The notes below the pieces were generated by a model. The model searched no databases. It saw only the letters and a program-made list of their open reading frames with translations, and had not been told where the DNA came from. Below, piece after piece: positions 17,461 through 26,185 of a stretch of 64,000 bases of DNA (position 1 is its first letter; each line of letters opens with the position of its first letter). Source of the stretch: an uncultured Lachnospiraceae bacterium (GTDB lineage Bacteria; Bacillota; Clostridia; Lachnospirales; Lachnospiraceae); contig CAJUNB010000005.1 of the NCBI GenBank assembly GCA_910587635.1, forward strand, positions 1 to 64,000. Direction: 5' to 3'. The translations under genes and the position numbers were made by a program.

Positions 17461-18537
17461 ATGAAGAAAAAACTGTTATGTATAGTGTTGGCCGGCTGTT
17501 TAGCGTTGACTGTCCTTACGGGATGTGGCAATACAGCTTCTCAGGAAGACAATACTGCAAGTGGAGTCACGGCTGGAGAAGGGGATGCTGAAGTGACAGA
17601 GAATTCCGGCTCTGAAGAGGCTGCATCTGCTTCAGAAGAGGCAGAGGGTTCCGACGGGAAAAAGATGATAGGCATTGTTCCCTGGGATATGGGAATGGCA
17701 TTTGAATCAGATTTGGCTGCCATAGCAGAAGAAGAGTGCGCGGCAAGAGGATGGGAGAGTGTGGTAATGGACCCGAAAGGGGACTGGGCGCAAATGTATA
17801 CAATCATTGAAAATCTTGTGACACAGGGGGTAGACGGTATTATTTATACAGCTATCGACACGGATGGCGCCAATGATGCGGTAGCCCTGGCCCATGAAGC
17901 CGGGATTCCCATCGTGGATTTTGACTGCCTGGCATCGGAAGGAGGTGCTGACGCATCCGTCAGGTACGATGACTATGCGGGGGGAGAGATGGCGGCGGAA
18001 ATGTGTATGGAAGCTCTGCAGGGAAAAGAAGACGCACAGATTATCGTATTTGAAGAGGAACCTTCCATAGCATCAAGCGGACTTCGTATTGATGGCTTCG
18101 TGGACTGGATGGGTGAAAACTATCCGAATGTCACTGTTGTAAAAAATCGTGTCACAGACAGAACGACAGACGGATGCTATATCTGGGCGACAGATATGAT
18201 CACAGCTTATCCCGATGTGGATGCATTTTTCCTGTATTGGAATGAATGTGTCATGGGGACTTATAATGCACTGCAGGATGCGGGAAGAGAAGATGTCTAT
18301 GTGATCGGCTATGATGCGACGACAGAACAACAGGCTGTTATGCAGGAAGTGGGAGAAGACTGCAAACTGTACGCATCTCCGGGCATGTCTCCTGAAAAGA
18401 TGGGAAGGAAATGTGTGGAATTTATGGAGCAGATTTTTGACGGTTCCTACACAAGATCCGGGCCGGAAGATATTTTTGAGATGCAGCCTGAGCTGCTCAC
18501 TGTGCACAATGCAGCAGACTTCGATATTAACAAATAA
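17461..18537 (+). CDS. sugar-type ABC importer, substrate-binding lipoprotein
   Basis: A 358-residue periplasmic-binding-protein-fold lipoprotein (RbsB type). The signal peptide ends in the lipobox LTGC at about residue 22. A low-complexity Ser/Glu/Ala linker follows, then the binding fold from about residue 65 (KKMIGIVPWDMGMAFES). VDGIIYTAIDTDGAN and AGIPIVDFDC are typical strands. AAAGGAGAG precedes the ATG. A 136-nt gap after the permease holds no obvious terminator. It captures the ligand that LacI may sense. Confidence 0.92.
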   Translation: MKKKLLCIVLAGCLALTVLTGCGNTASQEDNTASGVTAGEGDAEVTENSGSEEAASASEEAEGSDGKKMIGIVPWDMGMAFESDLAAIAEEECAARGWESVVMDPKGDWAQMYTIIENLVTQGVDGIIYTAIDTDGANDAVALAHEAGIPIVDFDCLASEGGADASVRYDDYAGGEMAAEMCMEALQGKEDAQIIVFEEEPSIASSGLRIDGFVDWMGENYPNVTVVKNRVTDRTTDGCYIWATDMITAYPDVDAFFLYWNECVMGTYNALQDAGREDVYVIGYDATTEQQAVMQEVGEDCKLYASPGMSPEKMGRKCVEFMEQIFDGSYTRSGPEDIFEMQPELLTVHNAADFDINK

Positions 18538-18566
18538 GGGATATTTTCAAACGGAGGCATAAGAAA

Positions 18567-19463
18567 ATGGCAATTATTGATTCACATATGCATTTGATAC
18601 ATTCCGAGTGCTTTGACAGACCCACTTACGATGCGTTGGGACAGACGATTCCAAAGGATACGGATATACATACGTTGGTGGCCTGGATGAAGGCGGCAGG
18701 GATAGAACACTGCGTCTGTATGGCCCAGGATATGCACCGGATCTGGCATTCGGAATTTGGGGAGATCGCAGTAGAAAAAGCCTGGGAGGCTTATCCTGAT
18801 TTTTTCATTCCTTTTTGCAGCGTGGAACCCGTGGACAGTGCGGGCAGATTTCACCAGAAAAATTATGATTATGTGGTGGATAAAGTGAAAAACTGCGGAT
18901 ACAGAGGTGTTCTTTTTACACCTCCTTACGGACAGTTTTATTCCAATGACCGGAGCATGTATCCCTTTTATGAATTTGCCGACAGACAGGGAATTGTAGT
19001 GCAGTATCATCATTCGGCAGCAGGAGGTCCTACGGTGCTGGCTCATACAAAGTATGCCAAAATGGAATATTTAAATGATGTGACATTCGACTTCCCTCAT
19101 ATGAAAATTGTGGTGGAGCATATTGGGTATCCGTTCAGTGAATATCTGTTTACGATGATGGTCAATGATGAAAATCTCTGGACGGACCTGGCTATGCTGT
19201 ACAGACGGCCGGTCTGGATGACCTGGAATATGGTGATGGCCAAAGAGTTGGGGGTTTTGGATCGGATTATGTTCGCATCGGATTTTGTGGCGGCCAACAA
19301 TGATCTGTTTGGCCCGGAACCGACGCAGGATTTGCTGAGCTGGATTGATCTGGTGCGAAACGGCATGAACCGAATCTGTAAAGATTCCGGCTGGCCTCAG
19401 TTCACAGAAAAGGAAATCAATGGGATTCTTTATGACAATGCAGCGAGACTTTATGAGCTGTGA
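18567..19463 (+). CDS. amidohydrolase-family protein, copy 1
   Basis: A 298-residue TIM-barrel metal-dependent hydrolase or decarboxylase of the amidohydrolase-2 type (PF04909-like). Metal ligands are suggested by DSHMH at residues 5-9, QYHHSAA, VEHIG and ASDF. Relatives include decarboxylases and lactonases; the substrate is unknown. It follows the binding protein by 29 nt with a GGAGG-type site, so it probably acts on the imported compound. About 84% identical (hand count, roughly 47 differences) to the gene at 21248-22144. Confidence 0.85.
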   Translation: MAIIDSHMHLIHSECFDRPTYDALGQTIPKDTDIHTLVAWMKAAGIEHCVCMAQDMHRIWHSEFGEIAVEKAWEAYPDFFIPFCSVEPVDSAGRFHQKNYDYVVDKVKNCGYRGVLFTPPYGQFYSNDRSMYPFYEFADRQGIVVQYHHSAAGGPTVLAHTKYAKMEYLNDVTFDFPHMKIVVEHIGYPFSEYLFTMMVNDENLWTDLAMLYRRPVWMTWNMVMAKELGVLDRIMFASDFVAANNDLFGPEPTQDLLSWIDLVRNGMNRICKDSGWPQFTEKEINGILYDNAARLYEL

Positions 19464-19542
19464 AATTCCGATAGAGTAAATTTTCCTCTCTCCCGTAAGT
19501 AGCTTTAAAGCGCGGGAGAGAGATTTAATTCTATCGGAAATT
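19463..19542. repeat. palindromic element serving as terminator between convergent genes
   Basis: Outer arms AAATTCCGATAGA (19463-19475) and TCTATCGGAAATT (19530-19542) are inverted with one mismatch. They enclose CTCTCTCCCG (19486-19495) and CGGGAGAGAG (19513-19522), a perfect 10-bp stem. The TAGATGCACAGCGCCCG at about 19573-19590 resembles the start of the other GC-rich repeats. Likely terminates transcription from both sides. Confidence 0.6.
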
Positions 19543-19617
19543 GTTTTATTATTGCTGATACAATAAAAAGATAGATGCACAGCGCCCGAAATGGAGTATT
19601 ACATTAAGGTCCTGAAA

Positions 19618-21012
19618 CTATGGAGTATTTGGCTTCTCTGCGGATTTTTCCTGTTCTCCATAAATGGAGTAACCGCATCGCCCATGTTCTTTTACATAAT
19701 AGAGGGCAGTATCTGCCTTATTATAGAGGTCGTCGGTAAAGCCATTTTCAGAAAAGGCAGCACCCACACTGAGGGATATCTGAGGCAGCCCGTCTTTTGG
19801 ATGCTGCAAAGTTTCATTGAGAAAATTAATTTTATTGGAGAGGATGGATTTCATATCCGGTGTCATATCAGGAATGATGACGGCAAACTCATCTCCACCG
19901 ATTCTGGCTGGATAATCTGTGGAACGGAATGTCTCTACCAGCAGCTTTGCCACTTTTTTCAGAATTGCATCCCCCACCTCATGTCCATAGCCGTCATTGA
20001 TGAGCTTGAATTTGTCTACATCGATAATGAGCAGTGCCAGAGGGTTTGATTTTACCTTCAGAATTTGTCTGATCTGCTCGAAGGCACCACGGTTCATAAT
20101 TCCTGTGAGCGGATCGTGTTCTGCCTGATGGCGCAGCAGCACTTCATTGGCAGCGTTAACTTCGTAGATATCGTTATAGGTAAGGGCTAAATACTGGAAT
20201 TCATAGGAACCGGTGATTTCCATCATTTTTTCTTCTTTGATATTGTTCACATATATTTTCAGAGGCCGTATAATCAACCATATAATCATCAAAAACGTAA
20301 AGACATTTTCCACGAACAGAATACTGATCAGAATCTGCTGACGGGTCATCATATTTTTAAGGCTGAGGGCACTGGTTTGCTGTTCCTGTTTCGTATCGTC
20401 GATAATGCTTGTCAAAAAATAATCTGTATTGTCCTGAATGGATGCCTTTGCGCTCTGATAGTCGGCACCAAAGACGATCTGCTGTGCTTTCTGTGTCATT
20501 TCTTCGGGACTGAGAGCCTGATCTGCTTCTGACAGAATGGTATACTGAACAGCCTGAGGGAGCGTTGAGATATTTTCTCCCTGGGCTGTGGCAATCAGCT
20601 TCATGGCATAGATTTCCTGCTCCATCAGTTCGTTGGAATGTTCCAGAGCAATTTCGAGAAAATGGTAAGTCTGTTCGCTTACCTTGTATTCTTTTAACTG
20701 TTCCAGTGCCTGTTCCCGGCGCCTTGTCGTATTGACTTCCGTAAAATAGGCTTCCATATACTGCGGCTGTGCGTTGATTGTATAGAGTCGTACCTGTTCT
20801 GTCAGGTAATCGGAAGAATCTGTTAAAAGAACGGCATTTTTCTGGCAGTTAATATAATTATCTGTGGCGGATATCAGGGCCTCGTATTTACGAAAGGCAC
20901 GGATAGTTGCGGTAGTGAGAAACAGATACAGGCAACAGGATATCAGTATCATAATGAGGTTGACAGTACGTATTTTAATTCCTTTTACGGGCTTTTTTCC
21001 TGTTGGTTCCAT
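19618..21012 (-). CDS. membrane-anchored diguanylate cyclase (GGDEF)
   Basis: A 464-residue protein with a membrane segment at about 18-37, an extracytoplasmic four-helix-like sensor region (about 40-225) and a second segment at about 228-250. A GGDEF domain follows from about residue 300. HDPLTGIMNRGAFEQI starts it and RIGGDEFAVI is the intact catalytic motif, so it should make cyclic di-GMP. No clear RxxD inhibitory site was seen before the motif. AAAGGAGGG precedes the ATG on the minus strand. It lies inverted between the two amidohydrolase copies. Confidence 0.92.
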   Translation of the reverse strand: MEPTGKKPVKGIKIRTVNLIMILISCCLYLFLTTATIRAFRKYEALISATDNYINCQKNAVLLTDSSDYLTEQVRLYTINAQPQYMEAYFTEVNTTRRREQALEQLKEYKVSEQTYHFLEIALEHSNELMEQEIYAMKLIATAQGENISTLPQAVQYTILSEADQALSPEEMTQKAQQIVFGADYQSAKASIQDNTDYFLTSIIDDTKQEQQTSALSLKNMMTRQQILISILFVENVFTFLMIIWLIIRPLKIYVNNIKEEKMMEITGSYEFQYLALTYNDIYEVNAANEVLLRHQAEHDPLTGIMNRGAFEQIRQILKVKSNPLALLIIDVDKFKLINDGYGHEVGDAILKKVAKLLVETFRSTDYPARIGGDEFAVIIPDMTPDMKSILSNKINFLNETLQHPKDGLPQISLSVGAAFSENGFTDDLYNKADTALYYVKEHGRCGYSIYGEQEKSAEKPNTP

Positions 21013-21161
21013 TTGAACCCTCCTTTTTGTTAAATAAAGTAACTATATAAAATTTGGATAATATTTTCATTTTGTCTATTATAAATCTAAAATGCTACAG
21101 ATTCAATCGCTTATTGGTATAATTATCCAGAAAGAGTAAAAATGCGGTCTGGAAAAAAGAG

Positions 21162-21190
21162 TTGACAATATTCTGAAAAAATACTAAAAT
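21162..21190 (+). promoter_or_regulatory. predicted promoter of amidohydrolase copy 2
   Basis: TTGACA (21162-21167), a 17-nt spacer and TAAAAT (21185-21190). The second copy therefore has its own promoter, unlike copy 1, which sits in the transporter operon. Confidence 0.65.
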
Positions 21191-21247
21191 AAGCAAAATT
21201 TAACAGATATATTTTAGGGGTATTTAAAAACAGGAGGGGCATGTAAA

Positions 21248-22144
21248 ATGGCAATTATTGATTCTCATATGCATCTGGTACATTCAGAATGTTTTGATAA
21301 AGCTACCTGTGATAAGTATGGAATGGGTATTCCAAAGAATACGGATATTCATCAGTTGGTAGCGTGGATGAAGGAGGCGGGCATCGAGCACTGTGTTTCC
21401 ATGGCGCAGGATATGCACCGTATCTGGAATTCAGAGTTTGGTGAGATCGCAGTGGAGAGAGCTTTTGAAGCATATCCCGATTTTTTCATTCCCTTTTGCA
21501 GTGTGGAGCCTGTGGATGGTGCAGGCAGATTTCATGAGAAAAATTACGATTATGTAGTGGATAAAGTTACGAACTGCGGATATAGAGGCGTTCTTTTCAC
21601 ACCGCCATACGGGCAGTTCCATTCCAATGACCGCAGCGTATACCCTTTCTATGAATTTGCCAACAAACAGGGGATTGTAGTACAGTATCATCACTCGGCT
21701 GCATATGGTCCTACCGTATGGGCTCATACGAAGTATGTGAGAATGGAAGATTTAAATGATGTGACTTTTGATTTTCCCAATATGAAAATTGTAGTAGAAC
21801 ATATCGGCTATCCCTTCAGTGAACATCTGTTTACAATGATGATCAATGATGAGAATCTCTGGACAGATCTGGCTATGCTGTACAAGCGTCCTATCTGGAT
21901 GACCTGGAATATGGTAATGGCCAAGGAGATGGGGGTTTTGGACCGGGTGATGTTTGCAACGGATTTTGTGGCGCCAAACTATGATCTGATCGGCTCTGAA
22001 CCGGTAAAAGATCTGCTTGGGTGGATTGATCTGGTACAAAACGGTATGAACAAGATTTGCAGAGATTCCGGGTGGCCACAGTTTACCGAAAAAGAGATCA
22101 ATGGCATTTTACATGACAATGCGGCCAGACTGTATGGTCTGTAA
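21248..22144 (+). CDS. amidohydrolase-family protein, copy 2
   Basis: A 298-residue paralogue of 18567-19463 with the same metal-ligand motifs (DSHMH, QYHHSAA, VEHIG, ATDF). Most differences cluster at residues 17-30 and 245-260, regions that could line the active-site mouth. GGAGGGGC precedes the ATG. Transcribed alone from its own promoter. Both copies are intact, which suggests diverged specificity or regulation rather than decay. Confidence 0.85.
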   Translation: MAIIDSHMHLVHSECFDKATCDKYGMGIPKNTDIHQLVAWMKEAGIEHCVSMAQDMHRIWNSEFGEIAVERAFEAYPDFFIPFCSVEPVDGAGRFHEKNYDYVVDKVTNCGYRGVLFTPPYGQFHSNDRSVYPFYEFANKQGIVVQYHHSAAYGPTVWAHTKYVRMEDLNDVTFDFPNMKIVVEHIGYPFSEHLFTMMINDENLWTDLAMLYKRPIWMTWNMVMAKEMGVLDRVMFATDFVAPNYDLIGSEPVKDLLGWIDLVQNGMNKICRDSGWPQFTEKEINGILHDNAARLYGL

Positions 22145-22161
22145 ATATTCCGAAAAAATGG

Positions 22162-22190
22162 TTGACAATTATTTGGAAAGCAACTAGAAT
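22162..22190 (+). promoter_or_regulatory. promoter of the pheST T-box transcript
   Basis: TTGACA (22162-22167), a 17-nt spacer and TAGAAT (22185-22190), directly before the T-box leader. Confidence 0.75.
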
Positions 22191-22196
22191 GAAAAA

Positions 22197-22461
22197 ATAT
22201 AGTTGAAAGGCTTGGATGGTGCTCAGTAAAACGGTATTTTCTTGCAGAGAGAAGAAGTCATTGGCTGTGAGCTTCTTTAAGTTCAGATATCGTTTGAATT
22301 TCTCACCGGAGCTGCCTGACAGAAGGGCAGGGCATGGTTGCCTGGTAGGTCAGGACGTGGACGCACGTTATGCGATTTGAGAGTCTGTCTTTTGACAGGA
22401 ACATGGGTGGTACCGCGAAGATTTTCGTCCCTTGCACAATGATGTGCAGGGGGCGTTTTTT
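22197..22461 (+). promoter_or_regulatory. T-box riboswitch, tRNA-Phe responsive
   Basis: The leader carries the T-box TGGGTGGTACCGCG (22404-22416), which pairs with the uncharged tRNA acceptor end. It ends in the terminator CGTCCCTTGCACA / TGTGCAGGGGGCG with six T (22426-22461). Upstream are the stem I AGAGAG element and GAATTTCTCACC with a TTC Phe codon at 22300-22302 as likely specifier. Uncharged tRNA-Phe should favour the antiterminator and so turn on pheST. Confidence 0.92.
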
Positions 22462-22526
22462 GTTGTATAGATGCGCAGTCCACAGAAAAAACAGGATTTC
22501 ATAATGAAGAAATAGAGGAGAAGACG

Positions 22527-23546
22527 ATGAGAGAGAAATTGGAACAAATCAGAAATGAGGCATTGAAACGCATTGAAGAGGCGGGCGCTCTGGATGTCCT
22601 GAATGATGTAAGGGTCAGTTTCCTGGGAAAGAAGGGAGCCCTTACTGCAGTATTGAAGGGAATGAAGGATGTGGCTCCCGAAGACAGGCCAAAGGTAGGA
22701 CAGCTCGTCAATGAGACAAGGGAAGAGATTGAAAGAGTGTTGGATGAGGCCAGAAAGAAGATGGAACAGATCATCCGGGAACAGCAGATGAAGGCAGAGG
22801 TCATCGATGTGACTCTTCCGGCGGAAAAAAGGGTGTTGGGACACAGACATCCCAATACGATTGCACTGGAGGAAGTGGAGCGGATTTTCATTGGCATGGG
22901 CTATGAGGTAGTGGAAGGCCCGGAAGTGGAAAAGGACTATTACAATTTCGAAGTGTTAAATATCCCGGCGGACCATCCGGCCAGGGATGAGCAGGATACT
23001 TTTTATGTGAATGATAAAATTCTCCTGCGTACACAGACTTCTCCGGTGCAGGCCAGAGTCATGGAACAGGGCAGGCTTCCTATCCGCATGATCGCACCGG
23101 GCAGAGTATTCCGTTCCGATGAAGTGGATGCCACCCATTCGCCGTCTTTCCATCAGATCGAAGGACTTGTAGTGGATAAAAATATTACACTGGCAGATCT
23201 GAAAGGGACACTGGCAGAGTTTGCGAAAGAGATGTTCGGAGCGGATACAAAAGTCAAATTCAGACCCCATCATTTCCCGTTCACAGAGCCGAGCGCGGAG
23301 ATGGATATGAGCTGCTTTAAGTGCAAGGGAGCAGGCTGTCGTTTCTGCAAGGGCAGCGGCTGGATCGAAATCCTGGGCTGCGGCATGGTGCATCCCCGGG
23401 TATTTGAGATGTGCGGCATCGATCCGAAAGAGTATACCGGATTTGCTTTTGGAATGGGACTGGAGCGTATCTCATTGCTGAAATATGAAATTGACGATAT
23501 GCGTCTTCTCTATGAGAATGATGTTCGTTTTTTAAAGCAGTTTTAA
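22527..23546 (+). CDS. pheS: phenylalanine--tRNA ligase alpha subunit
   Basis: A 339-residue class II synthetase subunit that charges tRNA-Phe together with PheT. The N-terminal coiled coil (about 1-85) leads into the catalytic domain: RTQTSPVQARVM, motif 2 PGRVFRSDEVDATHSPSFHQIEG and motif 3 GFAFGMGLERISLLKY. CFKCKGAGCRFCKGSGW is a cysteine-rich insert found in many Firmicute PheS. GAGGAG precedes the ATG. Under T-box control and followed by pheT. Confidence 0.96.
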   Translation: MREKLEQIRNEALKRIEEAGALDVLNDVRVSFLGKKGALTAVLKGMKDVAPEDRPKVGQLVNETREEIERVLDEARKKMEQIIREQQMKAEVIDVTLPAEKRVLGHRHPNTIALEEVERIFIGMGYEVVEGPEVEKDYYNFEVLNIPADHPARDEQDTFYVNDKILLRTQTSPVQARVMEQGRLPIRMIAPGRVFRSDEVDATHSPSFHQIEGLVVDKNITLADLKGTLAEFAKEMFGADTKVKFRPHHFPFTEPSAEMDMSCFKCKGAGCRFCKGSGWIEILGCGMVHPRVFEMCGIDPKEYTGFAFGMGLERISLLKYEIDDMRLLYENDVRFLKQF

Positions 23547-23590
23547 GGATAGATTTTGCATGAAGAGATGAGAAAGGGAGAAACTACACT

Positions 23591-26014
23591 ATGAATACAG
23601 CATTTTCTTGGGTCAGAGCATATGTGCCGGAGCTTTCCTGTACCGATCAGGAATATTGTGATGCCATGACCCTGTCGGGCACAAAGGTGGAAGGATATGA
23701 AAGAACCGATAAAAATCTGGAGAAAATTGTAATTGGACAAATTGAGAAAATTGAGAAGCACCCGGACGCGGATAAACTGATTGTCTGTCAGGTAAATATC
23801 GGGACAGAGACAATCCAGATCGTCACAGGGGCGCCCAATGTAAAAGAAGGAGATAAAGTACCGGTGGTGCTGGATGGCGGTAAAGTGGCAGGCAGTGCCC
23901 ACGCAGACGGCCCGCTTCCGGCTGACGGCATCCCTATCAAGGCGGGTAAGCTTCGTGGGGTCCCTTCCAACGGAATGATGTGTTCCATCGAAGAACTGGG
24001 CTCCAGCCGGGACATGTACCCGGAGGCGCCGGAACTGGGTATCTATATTTTCCCGGAGGATGCCAGGGTGGGAGCCGATGCGGTGGAAGCTCTCGGACTG
24101 CGAGACACTGTATTTGAGTACGAGATTACATCCAACCGGGTGGACTGCTACAGTGTGCTTGGTATCGCGAGAGAAGCGGCGGCTACTTTCGATAAGCCTT
24201 TTGTGCCCCCTGTTGTGGAGATCAAAAAAGAACAGGGAAAAGTGGAAGACTATGTGAGTGTGGAAGTACAGGACAAAGATCTGTGTACCCGTTATTGCGG
24301 CAGGGTATGTACGAATATCAAAATAGCGCCTTCACCGAAATGGATGCAGCGGAGACTGGCAGCCAGCGGCATCCGCCCTATCAACAATCTGGTGGATATT
24401 ACAAACTATGTGATGGAAGAATACGGGCAGCCTATGCATGCCTATGATCTGGATACGATAGCGGGACATAAGATCATCGTGCGCCGGGCAAAGGATGGCG
24501 ATGAATTTCAGACACTGGACGGTCAGGTCAGAAAGCTGGATAGAGATGTGCTGATGATCTGCGATGCAGAAAAAGAGATCGGTATTGCCGGTATCATGGG
24601 CGGTGAAAATTCCAAGATCACAGATGAGGTAAAGACCGTACTTTTCGAAGCCGCTACTTTCAACGGGGCCAATATTCGGAAATCCGCCAAACGGATCGGC
24701 CTGCGCACGGAAGCTTCCGGTAAATTCGAGAAAGGGCTGGATCCGCGGAATGCAGAAGCTGCCATCAACCGGGCCTGCCAGTTGATCGAGGAGCTGGGCT
24801 GTGGAGAGGTCGTGGGGGGACTGGCCGATGACGGTGCGCCGCTGACGCCCCTGCGGGAGATTCCTTTCGAACCGGAGCGGACAAACAGACTTTTGGGGAC
24901 AGAGATTTCCGGGGAAGAAATGCTGAAAATATTTGAGAAGCTGGAACTGGAATATGACCGGCAAAGAAACGTAATCCGTATTCCCTCTTTCCGTCAGGAC
25001 CTGGAAGGGTTTGCGGATATTGCAGAGGAAGTGGCCAGATTCTATGGATATGATAAAATCCCTACCACACTGCCAAAGGGAGAGGCTACTACAGGCAAGC
25101 TGCCTTTTAAGCTCAGAGTGGAGCAGAAAGCGAGAGATATCGCGGAATACTGCGGTTTTTCCCAGGGGATGACCTATTCTTTTGAAAGTCCGAAAGTATT
25201 TGACAAGCTGCTGCTGCCAAAGGACAGCCCGCTGCGCAATACAGTGACGATTTCCAATCCGTTGGGGGAGGATTTCTCCGTTATGCGGACCATATCCCTG
25301 AACGGAATCCTGACGTCTCTGGCTACCAATTATAACAGAAGAAACAAAAACGTGCGTCTGTACGAACTGGGCAATATCTATCTGCCTCATCAGGTACCGG
25401 TGACAGAACTGCCGGAGGAGAGAATGCAGTTTACCCTGGGTATGTATGGGGAAGGGGATTTCTTCACGATGAAAGGCGTGATAGAAGAGTTTTTCACAGT
25501 GATCGGTATGACTCAAAAAGCGATGTATCGTCCTGACGCAGACAAACCGTTTCTGCATCCTGGCCGTCAGGCGCTTATTCAGTATGAAGATGTGACAGTG
25601 GGATATCTGGGAGAGCTCCATCCGCAGGTGGCAGATTCTTATGACATTGACACAAAGGTGTATATCGGTGTACTGGATATGCCGGAAGTGGTTAGGTTTG
25701 CCACATTTGACAGGAAATATGCGGGAATTGCCAAATATCCGGCCGTTACCCGGGACATCAGTATGGTGGTGCCAAAGGAAATTCTGGCGGGACAGATCGA
25801 AGAGATGATCGCACAGCGGGGCGGTAAAATACTGGAGAGCTATGAGCTGTTTGATATTTACGAAGGAGAACAGATCAAAAAGGGATATAAGTCCATGGCA
25901 TATTCCATCGTCTTCCGGGCACAGGACAGAACATTGTCGGACGAAGATGTTACTGCCGTTATGAAAAAGATATTAAACGGGCTGGAAGGTATGGGTATAG
26001 AGCTGCGCCAGTAA
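23591..26014 (+). CDS. pheT: phenylalanine--tRNA ligase beta subunit
   Basis: An 807-residue partner of PheS with the full bacterial domain set. These are the EMAP/OB-fold tRNA-binding domain (about 40-155, KIEKHPDADKLIVCQV), the B3/B4 editing region (about 210-400, RPINNLVDITNYVM), the B5 DNA-binding-like domain (about 405-475), a catalytic-like core, and the C-terminal anticodon-binding FDX-ACB domain (from about 715, KYPAVTRDISMVV). AAGGGAG precedes the ATG, 44 nt after pheS. Confidence 0.96.
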   Translation: MNTAFSWVRAYVPELSCTDQEYCDAMTLSGTKVEGYERTDKNLEKIVIGQIEKIEKHPDADKLIVCQVNIGTETIQIVTGAPNVKEGDKVPVVLDGGKVAGSAHADGPLPADGIPIKAGKLRGVPSNGMMCSIEELGSSRDMYPEAPELGIYIFPEDARVGADAVEALGLRDTVFEYEITSNRVDCYSVLGIAREAAATFDKPFVPPVVEIKKEQGKVEDYVSVEVQDKDLCTRYCGRVCTNIKIAPSPKWMQRRLAASGIRPINNLVDITNYVMEEYGQPMHAYDLDTIAGHKIIVRRAKDGDEFQTLDGQVRKLDRDVLMICDAEKEIGIAGIMGGENSKITDEVKTVLFEAATFNGANIRKSAKRIGLRTEASGKFEKGLDPRNAEAAINRACQLIEELGCGEVVGGLADDGAPLTPLREIPFEPERTNRLLGTEISGEEMLKIFEKLELEYDRQRNVIRIPSFRQDLEGFADIAEEVARFYGYDKIPTTLPKGEATTGKLPFKLRVEQKARDIAEYCGFSQGMTYSFESPKVFDKLLLPKDSPLRNTVTISNPLGEDFSVMRTISLNGILTSLATNYNRRNKNVRLYELGNIYLPHQVPVTELPEERMQFTLGMYGEGDFFTMKGVIEEFFTVIGMTQKAMYRPDADKPFLHPGRQALIQYEDVTVGYLGELHPQVADSYDIDTKVYIGVLDMPEVVRFATFDRKYAGIAKYPAVTRDISMVVPKEILAGQIEEMIAQRGGKILESYELFDIYEGEQIKKGYKSMAYSIVFRAQDRTLSDEDVTAVMKKILNGLEGMGIELRQ

Positions 26015-26029
26015 AAGCAGAAAAAAGGA

Positions 26030-26170
26030 TAACAGTTCAGCCGGGACTTTGCGCTTGCTGCAAAGTCCGTGAGAACGTGTAAATTGGGCCAGGAGGGAAT
26101 CTGCCCCTCGCCGCAGGCGATCTGGAATGGGCAGATTCCATAACAGGGAAGCCGGAAGGCTGAACTGTTA
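26030..26170. repeat. 141-bp perfect-ended palindromic element
   Basis: TAACAGTTCAGCC (26030-26042) and GGCTGAACTGTTA (26158-26170) are perfect 13-bp inverted ends. Inside are two further perfect hairpins, GGACTTTGC / GCAAAGTCC (26044-26068) and GGAATCTGCCC / GGGCAGATTCC (26096-26139); the latter encloses TCGCC-GCA-GGCGA. The whole can fold as a three-way junction, in RNA or as a DNA cruciform. No T-tract follows, and the next ribosome binding site begins 4 nt later. Confidence 0.8.
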
Positions 26171-26185
26171 CAAAGAAGGAGTGTA

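Noticed and set aside
24332..25621. 429-codon minus-strand frame inside pheT
   Set aside because: Antisense shadow of a well-conserved gene with no ribosome binding site or family motif.
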